Below are positions 1 through 9,210 of a DNA stretch of 64,000 bases, piece by piece. Position 1 is the stretch's first letter, and each line of letters starts with the position of its first letter. The stretch is from Lunularia cruciata (lineage: Eukaryota > Streptophyta > Marchantiopsida > Lunulariales > Lunulariaceae). The notes beneath the pieces were generated by a model. It worked only from the letters and a program-made list of their open reading frames with translations, was not told the origin of the DNA and ran no database searches. The position numbers and the translations under genes are program-made. The stretch is taken from positions 18,910,001 to 18,974,000 of the forward strand of contig OX419757.1 in the NCBI GenBank assembly GCA_948567375.1, in the 5' to 3' direction.

Positions 1-1
1 T

Positions 2-640
2 CAGGGACATACACGTGCGGGCCGCGGTTTGGGTCTTCAGGATCCTCGTTCTGGTGTGTTTTGGGAGATGTTACGGATATTACGACATCTCCAGGTTCAT
101 CAGTCTGTTTCTCCAGCTTACCTTTTGGAGAACATTCCATTGTTAGATGCAGCCAGAGTGGGATCACGGGCTCATCGTCTTCGTCTTTGGTGGACAAACC
201 TCTTACCCAGAGAGGTTCTACAGCGTGCTTATGATGGGATTCAGCGACTGGATCACATTCTTGTTGATGATATCTTGGATGTTGGGCGTCAGTCTCAGAC
301 AGTGGTAGTGGCTGATAGGTCACCCATGGCAGTGGTGAACCTAGTTGGACAGCCTAGAGCTGCATTTCCCACACTCATGAGTTTCCCAGGCTCTCATGCT
401 TTTTGAGAGGGAGGACCTGGACTTGTTTGGGACTCACAGTTACAGCAGTTGGTGGAGCCCAATGCTGATGAGAGAGAGCGGGTGATGGGTTTTCGCACCG
501 GTATTACCGCTATTCCAGTAGTGTTAGAGGCATCCAGGCGTTAGGTGTTAGGTCAGGCTATGGACCTGAACTGTTTGACCTGGATTGTGAGCCTTGGTTT
601 GGCAGAGCAGCGTAGGATGCGCTTGATAGGCATCACCACT
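2..640 (+). pseudogene. DNMT3/DRM-like cytosine-5 DNA methyltransferase domain of the retroelement, partial and broken
   Basis: The enzyme class transfers a methyl group from S-adenosylmethionine to C5 of cytosine in DNA. Motif VI appears as LLENIP, with the conserved E-N at 128-133. A motif VIII-like stretch follows (GSRAHRLRLWWTNLLP, 161-208), with the spacing and A-H-R-x-R pattern of DNMT3/DRM enzymes (compare AHRARYFWGN). The sequence just before (SGVFWEMLRIL) matches the F-F-E-Y-x-R-L-L helix after motif IV. Past an in-frame TGA at 404-406, ERERVMGF (about 470-493) resembles the GFP/GF region of the target-recognition segment. After a TAG at 542-544, LGQAMD (548-565) fits motif X. Motif I and the catalytic Pro-Cys lie off the left edge, so catalytic competence of the family cannot be read here. 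Two stops make this copy inactive. Confidence 0.8.
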
Positions 641-1039
641 CGGACACTTGTGAGCCCTGTGCCTATCGAGACGATTCAAGCACATGCTGGGGGCGATGGA
701 CCGAGTGGACATGGTATTCTTGGGACACATCCAGTAGCTACTAGGGAGAGTGGTCTACTTGGAGTCCATCCAGGTGAGCGTGGGCTACTTGGATTACACC
801 CTTGGTCCACATGGGATGCAGCCAGAGGACGTATGGAGCTTGCAGCCAGAGTGGAGGGAGTTTTTCACACAGAGGTTGGGACCTCTAGTGGTCGGGAGCA
901 TGACACTATTGCTCCCAAGGGCCCAGTGTAGCAACCAGTCAGTACGTCTTCCACTCCTACTACAGTTACAGAGGATACTTGGGAGCCAGATCTTGGACCC
1001 AAGCTTACTGGAGAGGAAAGACGGAGGGTTTGGAGGTTC
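641..1039 (+). pseudogene. Linker between methyltransferase and reverse transcriptase
   Basis: The pol frame stays open from 545 to a TAG at 929-931 and then continues into the RT leader (KLTGEERRRVW, about 989-1021). It contains three short repeats of the form G-x-L-G-x-H-P (GILGTHP, GLLGVHP, GLLGLHP) between about 713 and 802. No D-S/T-G aspartic protease signature is visible, so the protease, if present, is upstream of the methyltransferase or lost. The +1-shifted frame is also open at 750-1043 and reads plausibly (PEDVWSLQPEWREFF), so a pair of compensating indels or an overlapping frame cannot be excluded. Confidence 0.55.
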
Positions 1040-2425
1040 TTGAGGAGTCACACGAGTTGTTTTGCCTTCAGTATGAAGGATTTGGGTGCTCTGAAGGGAC
1101 TTGGTGTACGGATTGAGCTGACTAGCAACACACCTATTTTCCGACGTCCTTATCGATATAGTGAGATGGAGAGGACATTGATTCAGAGCCGGAGTAGTGA
1201 CCTTTTTGAGGCTGGTTTGGTGGAGATTTCACATGGAGAGTATGCATTAGCGATAGTGATGCCAGCCAAGAAGGATATGCATGGCAACTATACAGATAGG
1301 CGGATGTGTGGAGATTACCGTCCTATCAACCGACAGACCAGGGCTGATCGGTATGCCATGCCTACACCGGAGGAGATTTTTGATGCAATTGGGCATGCAA
1401 AGGTCTTCAGTACTTTGGATCTTCAAGCGGGATATCATCAGTTGCCAATCAAGGAGGAGGATAAGTCCAAGACAGCATTTTGGGCTATTGATCCTCACGG
1501 CAAGGATGTGTTATATCAGTGGAGGTTCTTACCATTTGGGTTAAAGAACGCTCCCGCTGAGTTCCAGAGGGTCATGGATAGGATCCTAGCTGGACTGGAT
1601 TTTGCTCGGTGCTATATTGATGACATTTTGGTGTATAGCACTATTGTGGAGGAGCATGAGAGACAGTTGTTGGAGGTGTTTGAGAGGTTGAGATCTCATG
1701 GACTCAAATTACATCCTGGGAAGTGTAGGTTCTTCCGTGAGCAGGTTGAGTATTTGGGTCACACTATCTACCCCGGAGGACTTGGTGTTCAGCAGACCAA
1801 GGTAGAGGCTTTTGCACGTATTCCTCGGCCTACGGATGTGAGTAGAGTGCGAGCATTCCTTGGGTTGGCAAACTTCTATCGCTGCTATGTTAGAGGATTT
1901 AGTGCCATTGCCAAGGCCTTGACGAAGCTGACCAAGCTTACACAGGAATGGTGTTGGGGAGATGAGCAGGAGAGAGCTTTTGTAGAGCTCAAGGAGAGGT
2001 TGACATCTGCTCCTATTTTGAGGAGACCGATCAGGGGACGACCATTTCAGGTTCACACTGATTGGAGTATATTGGGGCTTGGAGCGGTGCTCACCCAACA
2101 TGATGATGAGGAGAAGGAGTTTGTGGTGGCCTATGCTAGTCGCTCCAACAATTCAGCGGAGGTGAAGTATAGTTCATATGAGGGAGAGTGCTTGGCAGCA
2201 GTTTGGGCAGTAGCACATTTCCGATGTTACCTATTTGGTAACCCCTTCACTCTCATCACTGATCATCAGCCGCTGAAGTGGTTGATGGAGTCCGACAAGC
2301 TTTCCGGGAAGCTTGCACAATGGGCTTTGATTTTACAGGAGTATGATTTCACGGTTGTTCACAGACCTGGAGTGGTGAACCGTGATGCAGATGGGTTGAG
2401 TAGAAACCCATGTCCCAGCCAATAG
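1040..2425 (+). pseudogene. Ty3/gypsy reverse transcriptase and RNase H
   Basis: This 461-codon open stretch copies retroelement RNA into DNA and removes the RNA strand. RT motifs are in order: MCGDYRPINRQT, FSTLDLQAGYHQLPI, FLPFGLKNAPAEFQRVM, and the active site YIDD at 1613-1624. RNase H follows with catalytic Asp in HTDWS (codon 2060), Glu in YEGECLA (about 2180) and Asp in TDHQPL (about 2260), in a gypsy-type arrangement. The listed start is only the first convenient initiation codon; the frame is continuous with the methyltransferase upstream, as expected for a polyprotein. All catalytic residues are intact, and the domain ends at an in-frame TAG (2423-2425) before integrase. Confidence 0.95.
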
Positions 2426-2467
2426 GATCAGACCGGAGCACGTTGGCATGGTGAGACAGATGAGGAG

Positions 2468-3700
2468 ATGGTGCCAGGTTGGCATGCATCAGCCTTTCTG
2501 TGTATATTTGCAGAGACATTGGTGGTATCTCTCTCAGCGCATACAGGAGGAGTTATTGAGGTCACAGATCCAGAGAGTGAAGATATTGGTACAGTTCAAC
2601 GAGACATTCATGATGATGTCTTAGTGATGGACTATCTTTGCACTGGTGTTGTGGGTGGCACAGTTGGGGCCAAGGAGAGAGACCGTGTTCTTCAGCGAGC
2701 CAGACGGTTCAGATTGGAGGGTAGACACCTTTTGCATGTATGGGAGGATGGTAGAGTGCGAGTAGTACCACTTCCATCACAGAGACCACAGTTGGTCCGT
2801 CATGCTCATGAGGAGCTAGGACATTTTGGAGTAAAGCGTACATATAGCTTACTCCAGAGTCATTATTAGTGGCGCGGTATGCAGACCAAGGTACAGCAGT
2901 TTGTTGCCAGATGTGTGGTTTGTGACCGAGTTAAAGCATCATTCAATGCTCCTACGCCACAGTTACACCCATTACCTATCATGGGATTGGGTTACCGTTG
3001 GAGTTTGGACTTCGCTGGACTTTTACCGCTGACTATGAGACATCATCGGTATGTTTTGGTGATGGTGGAGCACTTCTCCAAGTGGATTGAGTTGGTGGCA
3101 CTTCCTGACAAGTCTAGTGAAGGGACAGCTTACTCGTTCCTGGATCGAGTTCTTAGTCATTTTGGTGCACCAGCTGAGGTTTTGACTGATCAGGGTACAA
3201 AGTTCTTGGGAGAGTTTCAGGTCTTGTGTGACAAGGCTTTGATTGATCATCGTACTACATCCCGAGATCACCCTGAGGCAGATGGCTTAGCAGAGAGAGT
3301 GGTTCAGACGGTGAAGAGAGGATTGTGAAAGTATGGTTTGCAGAGAGGCCACTTGGGAGATTGGGATCTCCAGTTACCTTGGTTGGCCATGGGCTATCGG
3401 TTCAGCCGGCAAGCCTCCTTAGCATCCTTCTCTCCATACTTTCTACTCTATGGACGAGATCCAGATTTACCTGCAGCCATTCATCGAGATGCTACTGTAG
3501 TTTTGGACTTGGATGACCCCGATGTATGGATGAGCGCATGTTCTCAGCGGGCAGAGATCTTTCGGAGAGTGATGCCGATGGCCTTTGAGAACTTGGCGAT
3601 TGCTCAGCATAGAGATACTTTACGCTATGCTACCATTCGAGGAGGAGGTTATAGACCCTCGATCCGTTGATTTCATCCAAGCGACTATGTATATCTATAG
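2468..3700 (+). pseudogene. Ty3/gypsy integrase, interrupted by four stops
   Basis: Integrase inserts the cDNA into host DNA. The same frame as RT continues after the TAG at 2423. A zinc-binding H-H-C-C module is visible, with HEELGH near 2807 and CVVC near 2915, split by a TAG at 2867-2869. The catalytic triad is Asp in LDFAG (3008), Asp in LTDQGTKF (3188) and Glu in LAERVVQT (3293), with the last two 35 codons apart. Further stops are TGA 3326-3328, TGA 3668-3670 and TAG 3698-3700. The C-terminal part (3746-3860) reads RVCKVLPSGVLVLEGHDG, an SH3-like integrase tail that leads into the PHD finger. Catalytic residues survive, but the stops should abolish the full protein. Confidence 0.93.
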
Positions 3701-4045
3701 CAGACAGCACCGACGACACTTGATGTTTCTACAGGCCGCACTATCTTGAGAGTGTGCAAGGTTTTGCCATCTGGAGTCCTTGTGTTAGAAGGACATGATG
3801 GTGTTGTTTGGAAGGATCATGTGCGCAATTGTGCGCCATGCCACCTCCCAAACATTGATGGTACTATGGACCCAAGCTTGGCACTTGTACGTGCAGGCTT
3901 GAGGTGTATGTTATGTGGCTCTTCTGGTGGAGCTGCTACTATGTTAGTGTGTGATAGCTGTTCGAGAGGATGGCATATGGCATGTATGACTCCTCCCCTC
4001 ACGGTGGTTCCTCAAGGACAGTGGTTATGTCCTAGATGTACTTGA
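3701..4045 (+). pseudogene. Integrase C-terminus fused to a PHD zinc finger
   Basis: The finger at 3905-4039 has complete Cys4-His-Cys3 spacing: C-x2-C-x11-C-x2-C-x4-H-x2-C-x14-C-x2-C. It has the LVCDSCSRGWH core and the conserved Trp two residues before the seventh ligand (QWLCPRC). PHD fingers of this type bind histone H3 tails, often read methylation state, and sit in nuclear chromatin proteins. In this element the finger occupies the position where chromoviruses carry a chromodomain, so a role in guiding integration is a reasonable inference. An extra C-x2-C (NCAPC, about 3827-3841) precedes it. The terminal TGA at 4043-4045 lies three residues after the last ligand and looks like the natural end of the polyprotein. 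Confidence 0.92.
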
Positions 4046-4214
4046 CCTATAGCTAGTTCATTCTTTATATGGTATAGATTGCAGACAGGCGACTAATGAT
4101 GGGGCTCCATAGCACCCGGCCTCCTGATCTTTGCCCATTAGAGGGTATACCATATACTTAGAGTAGATGGCTATCTGGAGTTAGAGGGACCTAACCGCCA
4201 GCTAGGGGGGCGAT

Positions 4215-4771
4215 TGTGGCACTTTAGAGTCTATGTATGACTTATGTGTGAGTTGTGCTTTTATAGTGTATGATGTTGACAGTGATGTATGTTGTGTAGC
4301 GATGTATATACGCACGACAGCTGTCACGCCATTTGTAGTTCCGCATCTAGATGCTTGGACACTGGAGTTCCAGTGATGGTAGTTAGAGTTATTCTAGCTG
4401 TTTCTCAGGGACTACTTTCCGACGGTTAGATTTTGTGTTCGGGGTACTGACTTCACGGTGGGGCCCACCGTCACTGCCCACCGTTTGCACCGTCAAGTGT
4501 GCCGTCAGCGGGACCGTTAGGGTTTCAGGGCTAGCTCGAGTCCAGGGGGTATAGTTTTGAAGTGAGCTCCAGAGAGCTCACTTCTCTGATGTTGAGCCTT
4601 CGAGTTCCTGGCTATGGTGGACAGAGGCCGGCGAGCGTCACCTGGATTCTCTATGCTTGAGTGGGTGTGGCTTGACTGTAATCAGTGCCCAGTTGTTGGC
4701 AGTTTATAGAGTGACAGATCAAGTACTGATCTGAGTTGAGTTGAGTTGAGAATGTTAAGCAATCTGATTAT
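4215..4771 (+). repeat. LTR of the methyltransferase gypsy element
   Basis: It begins TGTGGCAC directly after a purine-rich tract (4202-4210), the expected layout of polypurine tract followed by 3' LTR. Its first 106 bases recur at 4772-4877 with one mismatch, which sets the unit at 557 bp. The right end is uncertain: a CA occurs at about 4760-4761, about ten bases before the next copy. A GAGTT microsatellite run (4733-4750) lies near its end. A 5' LTR is not in the window, so insertion age cannot be estimated. Confidence 0.75.
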
Positions 4772-4877
4772 TGTGGCACTTTAGAGTCTATGTATGACTT
4801 ATGTGTGAGTTGTGCTTTTATAGTGTATGATGTTGACAGCGATGTATGTTGTGTAGCGATGTATATACGCACGACAG
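4772..4877 (+). repeat. Truncated second LTR copy in direct tandem
   Basis: This stretch repeats the first 106 bases of the preceding LTR, with T-to-C at one position (GACAGT versus GACAGC, about 4839), and then stops abruptly at 4877. The copy starts exactly where the first LTR ends, so the arrangement is LTR followed by LTR start. Confidence 0.85.
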
Positions 4878-5654
4878 AGCTCCTGGAATAGAGTTTTCCT
4901 CAACTCTAGTCACAATTCATAACACAAATCTGCTTCCAAGACTCATCATTCACAGGATTTTCAACAACAAAGTTCACAAGGTTGGATAAGTCAAATAGTT
5001 CTAGTCAAGACAATGCCTGCCTAAGGTTGCAACTGCTCATCAACTCAGCCTGGCACTTCACATATGCTTTGTCCGACAGCAGACAAGGCAACTCACCCTC
5101 CGAACCTCTTCATTCTCCTATGCCATGTTTTGTAGATCAGATTCACTCCATTCAGACAGGCCAACCAACTTCAAATCCTTTCTTGTCCTTGCTCTAGATG
5201 AGCTGATCCACTTCAAAATTCTCCTCTTCTTCTTGACTAGCTCCTATCACTGCCTGTTCAGTCACTCTTCACAACATTTCCCAAAAAAATTAAATAATAT
5301 CTTCCTTCTTCACTCCTATCCTCACCTTTGGGAGATTACCCATCGGCAACTTATGCAAAAAATCCCCTTCAGACCTGCAAAATTTTTCTTTCTCCCAGCC
5401 CTCTCTCTCCTGCAAGTCCTTCACTCTCTTGAGAAGAAAAACGTTTTGCCTTGCACTCTCAAGCCCTAACAGTCCTCCTGCAAAAATTTTCCTTCTGTCC
5501 CAGCACTTCTCTCCTGCACATGCTCCATTCCTTCCAACTCAAAAATTCCTGCCACTTCTCTCTCCTGTCCAACTCTTCACTTCTTGAGAATTTCTCTCCT
5601 GCCAAATCCTTTCCTGTCCAACTCAAAAATTCCTGCCCTCATTGTTCCTCTATC
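4878..5654. other. No gene seen; pyrimidine-rich flank of the minisatellite
   Basis: The sequence becomes C/T-rich towards the right, and short open frames appear on the + strand only because of that composition. Motifs such as CCTGCAAAA start to appear from about 5375, so the minisatellite may fade in gradually. I recognise no protein, RNA or LTR in it. Confidence 0.6.
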
Positions 5655-6695
5655 CAAACCCTTCACTTCTGCAAAAATTGTCTTCCTGCAGCCTCACCAA
5701 ACCACTTCACATTGCTGCAAAATTTGTCTTCCTACAGCCCTCACAAACCCCTTCACAGTCCTGCAAAAATTGTCTTCCTGCAACCTCACCAAACCACTTC
5801 ACATTGCTGCAAAAAATTGTCTTCCTGCAGCCCTCACAAACCCCTTCACATTCCTGCGAAAATTATCTTCCTGCAGCCTTCACAAAACCCCTTCACAGTC
5901 CTCACAAACCCCTTCACAGTCCTACAAAAATTGTCTTCCTGCAGCCTCACCAAACCACTTCACATTCTTGCAAAAATTTCCTTCAAAAAAAACACCTTCT
6001 GCCCTGAAATCTCAAGCCCTAACAGACCTGCAAAATTTCCTTCACCTGGTCCTGCACTTTCAAGCCCTTACATTCCTGCGAAAATTTTCTTCATGAACAC
6101 CTTCTGCCCTGACATCTCAAGTCCTAATAGACCTGCAAAAATTTCCTTCATTTGGTCCTGCACTTTCAAGCCCCTTCCATTCCTACGAAAATTTCCTTCA
6201 TGAACCTCACCAAAACCCATCACAGTCCTGCGAAAATTTCCTTCAAAAAACACTTTCTGCCCTGAAATCTCAAGCGCTAACAGACCTGCAAAAATTTCCT
6301 TCACCTGGTCCTGCACTTTCAAGCCCCTTACATTCCTGCGAAAATTTTCTTCATGAACACCTTCTGCCCTGAAATCTCAAGTCCTAACAGACCTGCAAAA
6401 GTTTCCTTCATCTGGTCCTGCACACTCAAGCCCCTTACATTCCTGCAAAAATTTTCTTCATGAACACCTTCTGCCCTGAAATCTCAATTCCTAACAGACA
6501 TGCGAAAATTTCCTTCACCTGATCCTGCACTTTCAAGCCCCTTCCGTTCCTGCAAAAATTTCCTTCATGAACCTCACCAAACCCATCACAGTCCTGCAAA
6601 AATTTCCTTCAAAAAACACCTTCTGCCCTGAAATCTCAAGCCCTAACAGACCTGCGAAAATTTCCTTCACCTGGTCCTGCACACTCAAGCCCCTT
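5655..6695 (+). repeat. Minisatellite with higher-order structure
   Basis: The left part (about 5655-5965) has about six copies of a unit near 47-50 bp, marked by TTGTCTTCCTGCAGCC. The right part (5960-6695) has a longer unit marked by CTTCTGCCCTGAAATCTCAA, starting at 5996, 6101, 6254, 6361, 6468 and 6620. The spacings are 105, 153, 107, 107 and 152 bp. The 47-bp difference matches an inserted CCTCACCAAACCCATCACAG-type block, i.e. a monomer of the left array. Open frames across this region reflect the repeat, not a gene. Confidence 0.9.
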
Positions 6696-7099
6696 CACAG
6701 CCAGGCTTTTTTTTCCCGTAATTCCTCTGCAGCCCAATCCCTCTCAAAAAAATCTTCCTTTTTTTCCCCCAAACATAAACTCTTTCCTCGTGAAATCTCC
6801 TTGTCCCTGTCCGGCCCTTCTCCTCCAAACACAATCATTTCTCTCGAAACCAAACTTGAGCTTATGTAACCCCATATTATTTCTTGGCTCAAGCCACATT
6901 CAAAGACTCCTTGAGCTAATAACAATATAACTTTTTCCGGGCTGCACAATAATATAGGAAATATCTCCCGCAGCAGGGTAACATAAACCACACGAGAGAC
7001 ATATTGATAGAAGTCTATGTTCCTTACAACAACAAGAAGAGAAAAGAAAATTTATCACACCAAAAGCCTCAAGGGTACATGTGGGCTATTTTCTCGACG
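6696..7099. other. No gene seen; pyrimidine-rich then mixed sequence
   Basis: A C/T-rich tail of the minisatellite continues to about 6850, followed by unremarkable sequence up to the gypsy gag fragment. No motif, repeat partner or RNA gene was recognised. Confidence 0.5.
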
Positions 7100-7104
7100 A
7101 CACC

Positions 7105-7560
7105 GCACGCATGGTCACCTCCAATTTGGTTTGTGACTTCAATCCCCGTACAAATCAATCTAGAACTTCACCTTCTTGTATATTTGGAATTTGCATGATG
7201 ATGTTCTGAAATTGTGTGATGTAGCTCCTTACTGAGCCAACTTGCTTCAACCCCGCCAATTTATCTCGTGCGGCTTGGGTGGCATTTATAGTTTGAAACA
7301 GATCCAATAATGCATCCTTGAATTCTGCCCATGTCAAAATTGGTGCAACAATCTATTGTTCAACTCACTCTACTCAAAAATTGCCACCAGAGTTTTGCCA
7401 CACCATCTAATTAGGTAGAGGCCAAGAGAATTTGTTTCCATTCATCTTGAAGATTGGTGGCTTCAAAGTAACGTTCATAGTCAAATACAAATTCTCCATT
7501 GTGCACAAAAGATTCTTACCTTCAAACACCTTGGGTTTTGGAAATTGAATGCAATCTTCT
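7105..7560 (-). pseudogene. Gypsy gag (capsid) remnant
   Basis: Minus-strand translation gives EFVFDYERYFEATNLQDEW, LDGVAKLWW and TWAEFKDALLDLF, the usual order of a plant Ty3/gypsy retrotrans-gag domain. It is followed by QVGSVRSYITQFQNIIMQI and a stop-broken LKSQTKLEVTM. Stops and frameshifts occur throughout; the longest clean piece is 60 codons at 7155-7337. The homologous stretch in the other copy is at about 15040-15440 on the + strand. Confidence 0.85.
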
Positions 7561-7953
7561 CCATCTCAAATTGGCGCTCTCTCTATATGTTCTTGTTGTT
7601 GCTGATCTCGTTCATCTAGTAATCAAGTAAGGTGCTTGATTTGTTGCTGCATCACAAGGATAATGTCTGGTATTTCTGCAATAGCTATTACTCTATCTCA
7701 CTTCTCTGGATTTATCTAATTGATTAGCACATAGATGCAACATGTCCATCATTCTCAATAAGTTACAATCTGAAGTATCAAGGGTTCCTCAAACACAATG
7801 ATCATATGTAGAAAATCTTGCCCAAAGCACGAGGTGATGAATTGTGTGAAATGATGCTTGGGTAATATCTGGACATGAAAATACCAATGGTTTGGTGGAA
7901 GTGGATTTGGTGGTCCATAAATTCCATCCATCCCATTCCTGCTCTAATACCAA

Positions 7954-8364
7954 TGTAAAAGACCAAGACCGATGAGAGAAATAAGAGAATGGAAACTCAC
8001 ATTGGGACACTTGAATGAGTGAAAACTCCAAATGCCTAGCATGAGCTTTGGCTTTGGTATTTATAGGTATTATACAAAGCCCTTGAGAAGCTTCTCAAGA
8101 AGCTTCCTCAAACCGCTTTCTTAGAGTGCAAGCCAAGTTAACTAGGAAGCTTTTGAAGAAGCTTCCTTCTAGAAGCCACCTACTTGGCATGCAAGCTAAG
8201 CTAGTTGGAAGCTTCTAGAAGCTACCTACTTGGGGTGCAGGTTAAATAAATAGGAAGCTTCCCAAGAAGCTTCCTAGATGCTTCTAGAATATTCTAGGCT
8301 AATTTGGTTTATTCTTTACTTTGTTAGCCTTATTAACTACATTGCTAAACTCCATATTGTTACA
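7954..8364 (-). repeat. LTR of gypsy family G2 (411 bp)
   Basis: On the minus strand it starts TGTAACAATATGG and ends TTTTACA, next to the primer site. It contains several AAGCTTCTAGAAGC-type short inverted motifs and a TATTTATAGG box near 8055. It pairs with the LTRs at 14234-14588 (355 bp) and 57573-57972 (400 bp); the length differences come from the number of AAGCTTC blocks. Confidence 0.88.
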
Positions 8365-8614
8365 TTTCTCACAACCACTTGGTGTGGCTATAGCATATTG
8401 ATGAGGAGATAGATCAGATGAAAAGGAATGGAGGAACTATAAATATATGCTACATCAGACCAATCATAGGAAAATATCCCCTATGGTGATGGGGCAAACA
8501 CCAACAGTCTCCTTAGATAGAGCAAGGAAACAAGATGCGCCAAAAAAATGAGTAGCACCTAGAGGAAGGCAATACATTGGAAAAAATAAAAGAGAAGGAG
8601 GAAGCTTGAGTCTG
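8365..8614. other. No gene seen
   Basis: Short stretch between an LTR and a solo LTR. The apparent minus-strand frame across 8464-8697 crosses into the solo LTR and has no recognisable domain. Confidence 0.5.
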
Positions 8615-9210
8615 TGTAATCTTCCAAGGATAAGAGACCTTAAGAGAAATACAAGAGAAGAAACACAAGCTTCACACTTAATCTTCCGATGCCCCAAAGG
8701 AGCATCTTGACTTTATTATATAACAAAGAGGATTCCTTCAAAGGAAGCTCCATCCTTGGATCAGTTACATGGATAGATGACCTTACAGGGAGCTATACCC
8801 TTAGATTAGTTGTGTGCATGGATGACATGTCAATTTTGGTCCTATCTGGTTGGTCAAACAAGCTTTGATTGGAAGTAATATTTTTAGGAATCTTCTTTTA
8901 GGAATCTCAAAATTGCATGGGTACCATTAGAAAGCCCTCAATGAGGCAAACCAAGGGTAGGGAGGGAAAGCTAGCCTTTTCTCCTCTTAGGATCAAAACC
9001 CACACATTTTCAAGGCCTAATTTATCCATTTAGGCCTTATAAATTGGCTTTACAATTTTCAAACTATTTTTGGCTCTTTCATTATTAGTATAAGTACTCT
9101 CTTGGTGACACCTCTATCTGATCTACTTAGTTGATTATCTATAAAACCCTTCTAGATGTTACCAAGCCAATTTTCACCTCTAGATAATATGTCTAGCTAT
9201 TGGTATTAGA
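8615..9210 (+). mobile_element. Solo LTR of family S, + orientation, with target-site duplication
   Basis: The unit starts TGTAATCTTCC at 8615 and ends GGTATTAGA at 9210. It is flanked by GTCTG (8610-8614) and GTCTA (9211-9215), a 5-bp duplication with one mismatch. It matches, in inverted orientation, the solo LTR at 10303-11048. Shared anchors include GCCCCAAAGGAGCA, GAAAGCCCTC and TTTTCAAGGCCTAAT. It carries one copy of the 3' subunit that is doubled in the other two family members. Confidence 0.8.

Larger units (their letters stand above)
1..4877 (+). mobile_element. Ty3/gypsy retrotransposon encoding DNA methyltransferase and PHD finger, 5' end outside window
   Basis: A single + strand frame (codons starting at positions 2, 5, 8 and so on) runs from the window edge to the stop at 4043-4045. 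It carries, in order, a C5-cytosine methyltransferase C-terminal half, a linker, reverse transcriptase, RNase H, integrase and a PHD finger. A purine-rich tract at 4202-4210 (AGGGGGGCG type) and an LTR beginning TGTGGCAC at 4215 follow. The RT-RNaseH-IN order is that of Ty3/gypsy. Gag, protease, primer site and 5' LTR must lie left of the window, if they exist. Premature stops make this copy non-autonomous. The element type is certain from the pol motifs. The host lineage and the complete architecture are not visible. Confidence 0.93.
7100..8364 (-). mobile_element. 5' fragment of chromodomain-class Ty3/gypsy element (family G2), reverse strand
   Basis: Reading leftwards on the minus strand, the fragment has a 5' LTR (7954-8364, TGTAACAATATGG to TTTTACA), then a primer-binding site TTGGTATTAGAGC at about 7941-7953 (one base from the usual initiator-Met-tRNA complement), then a decayed gag. 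It ends near 7100, where similarity to the second copy of the family (14234-17596) stops. It lacks pol. The family assignment rests on shared LTR text such as CTCCAAATGCCTAGCATGAG, found also at 14234-14588 (inverted relative to this copy) and 57573-57972. Confidence 0.88.

Noticed and set aside
4982-6322. Several long + and - frames over the pyrimidine-rich region, up to 250 codons
   Set aside because: They follow the minisatellite period in three frames at once and show no domain. Stop-poor composition explains them.
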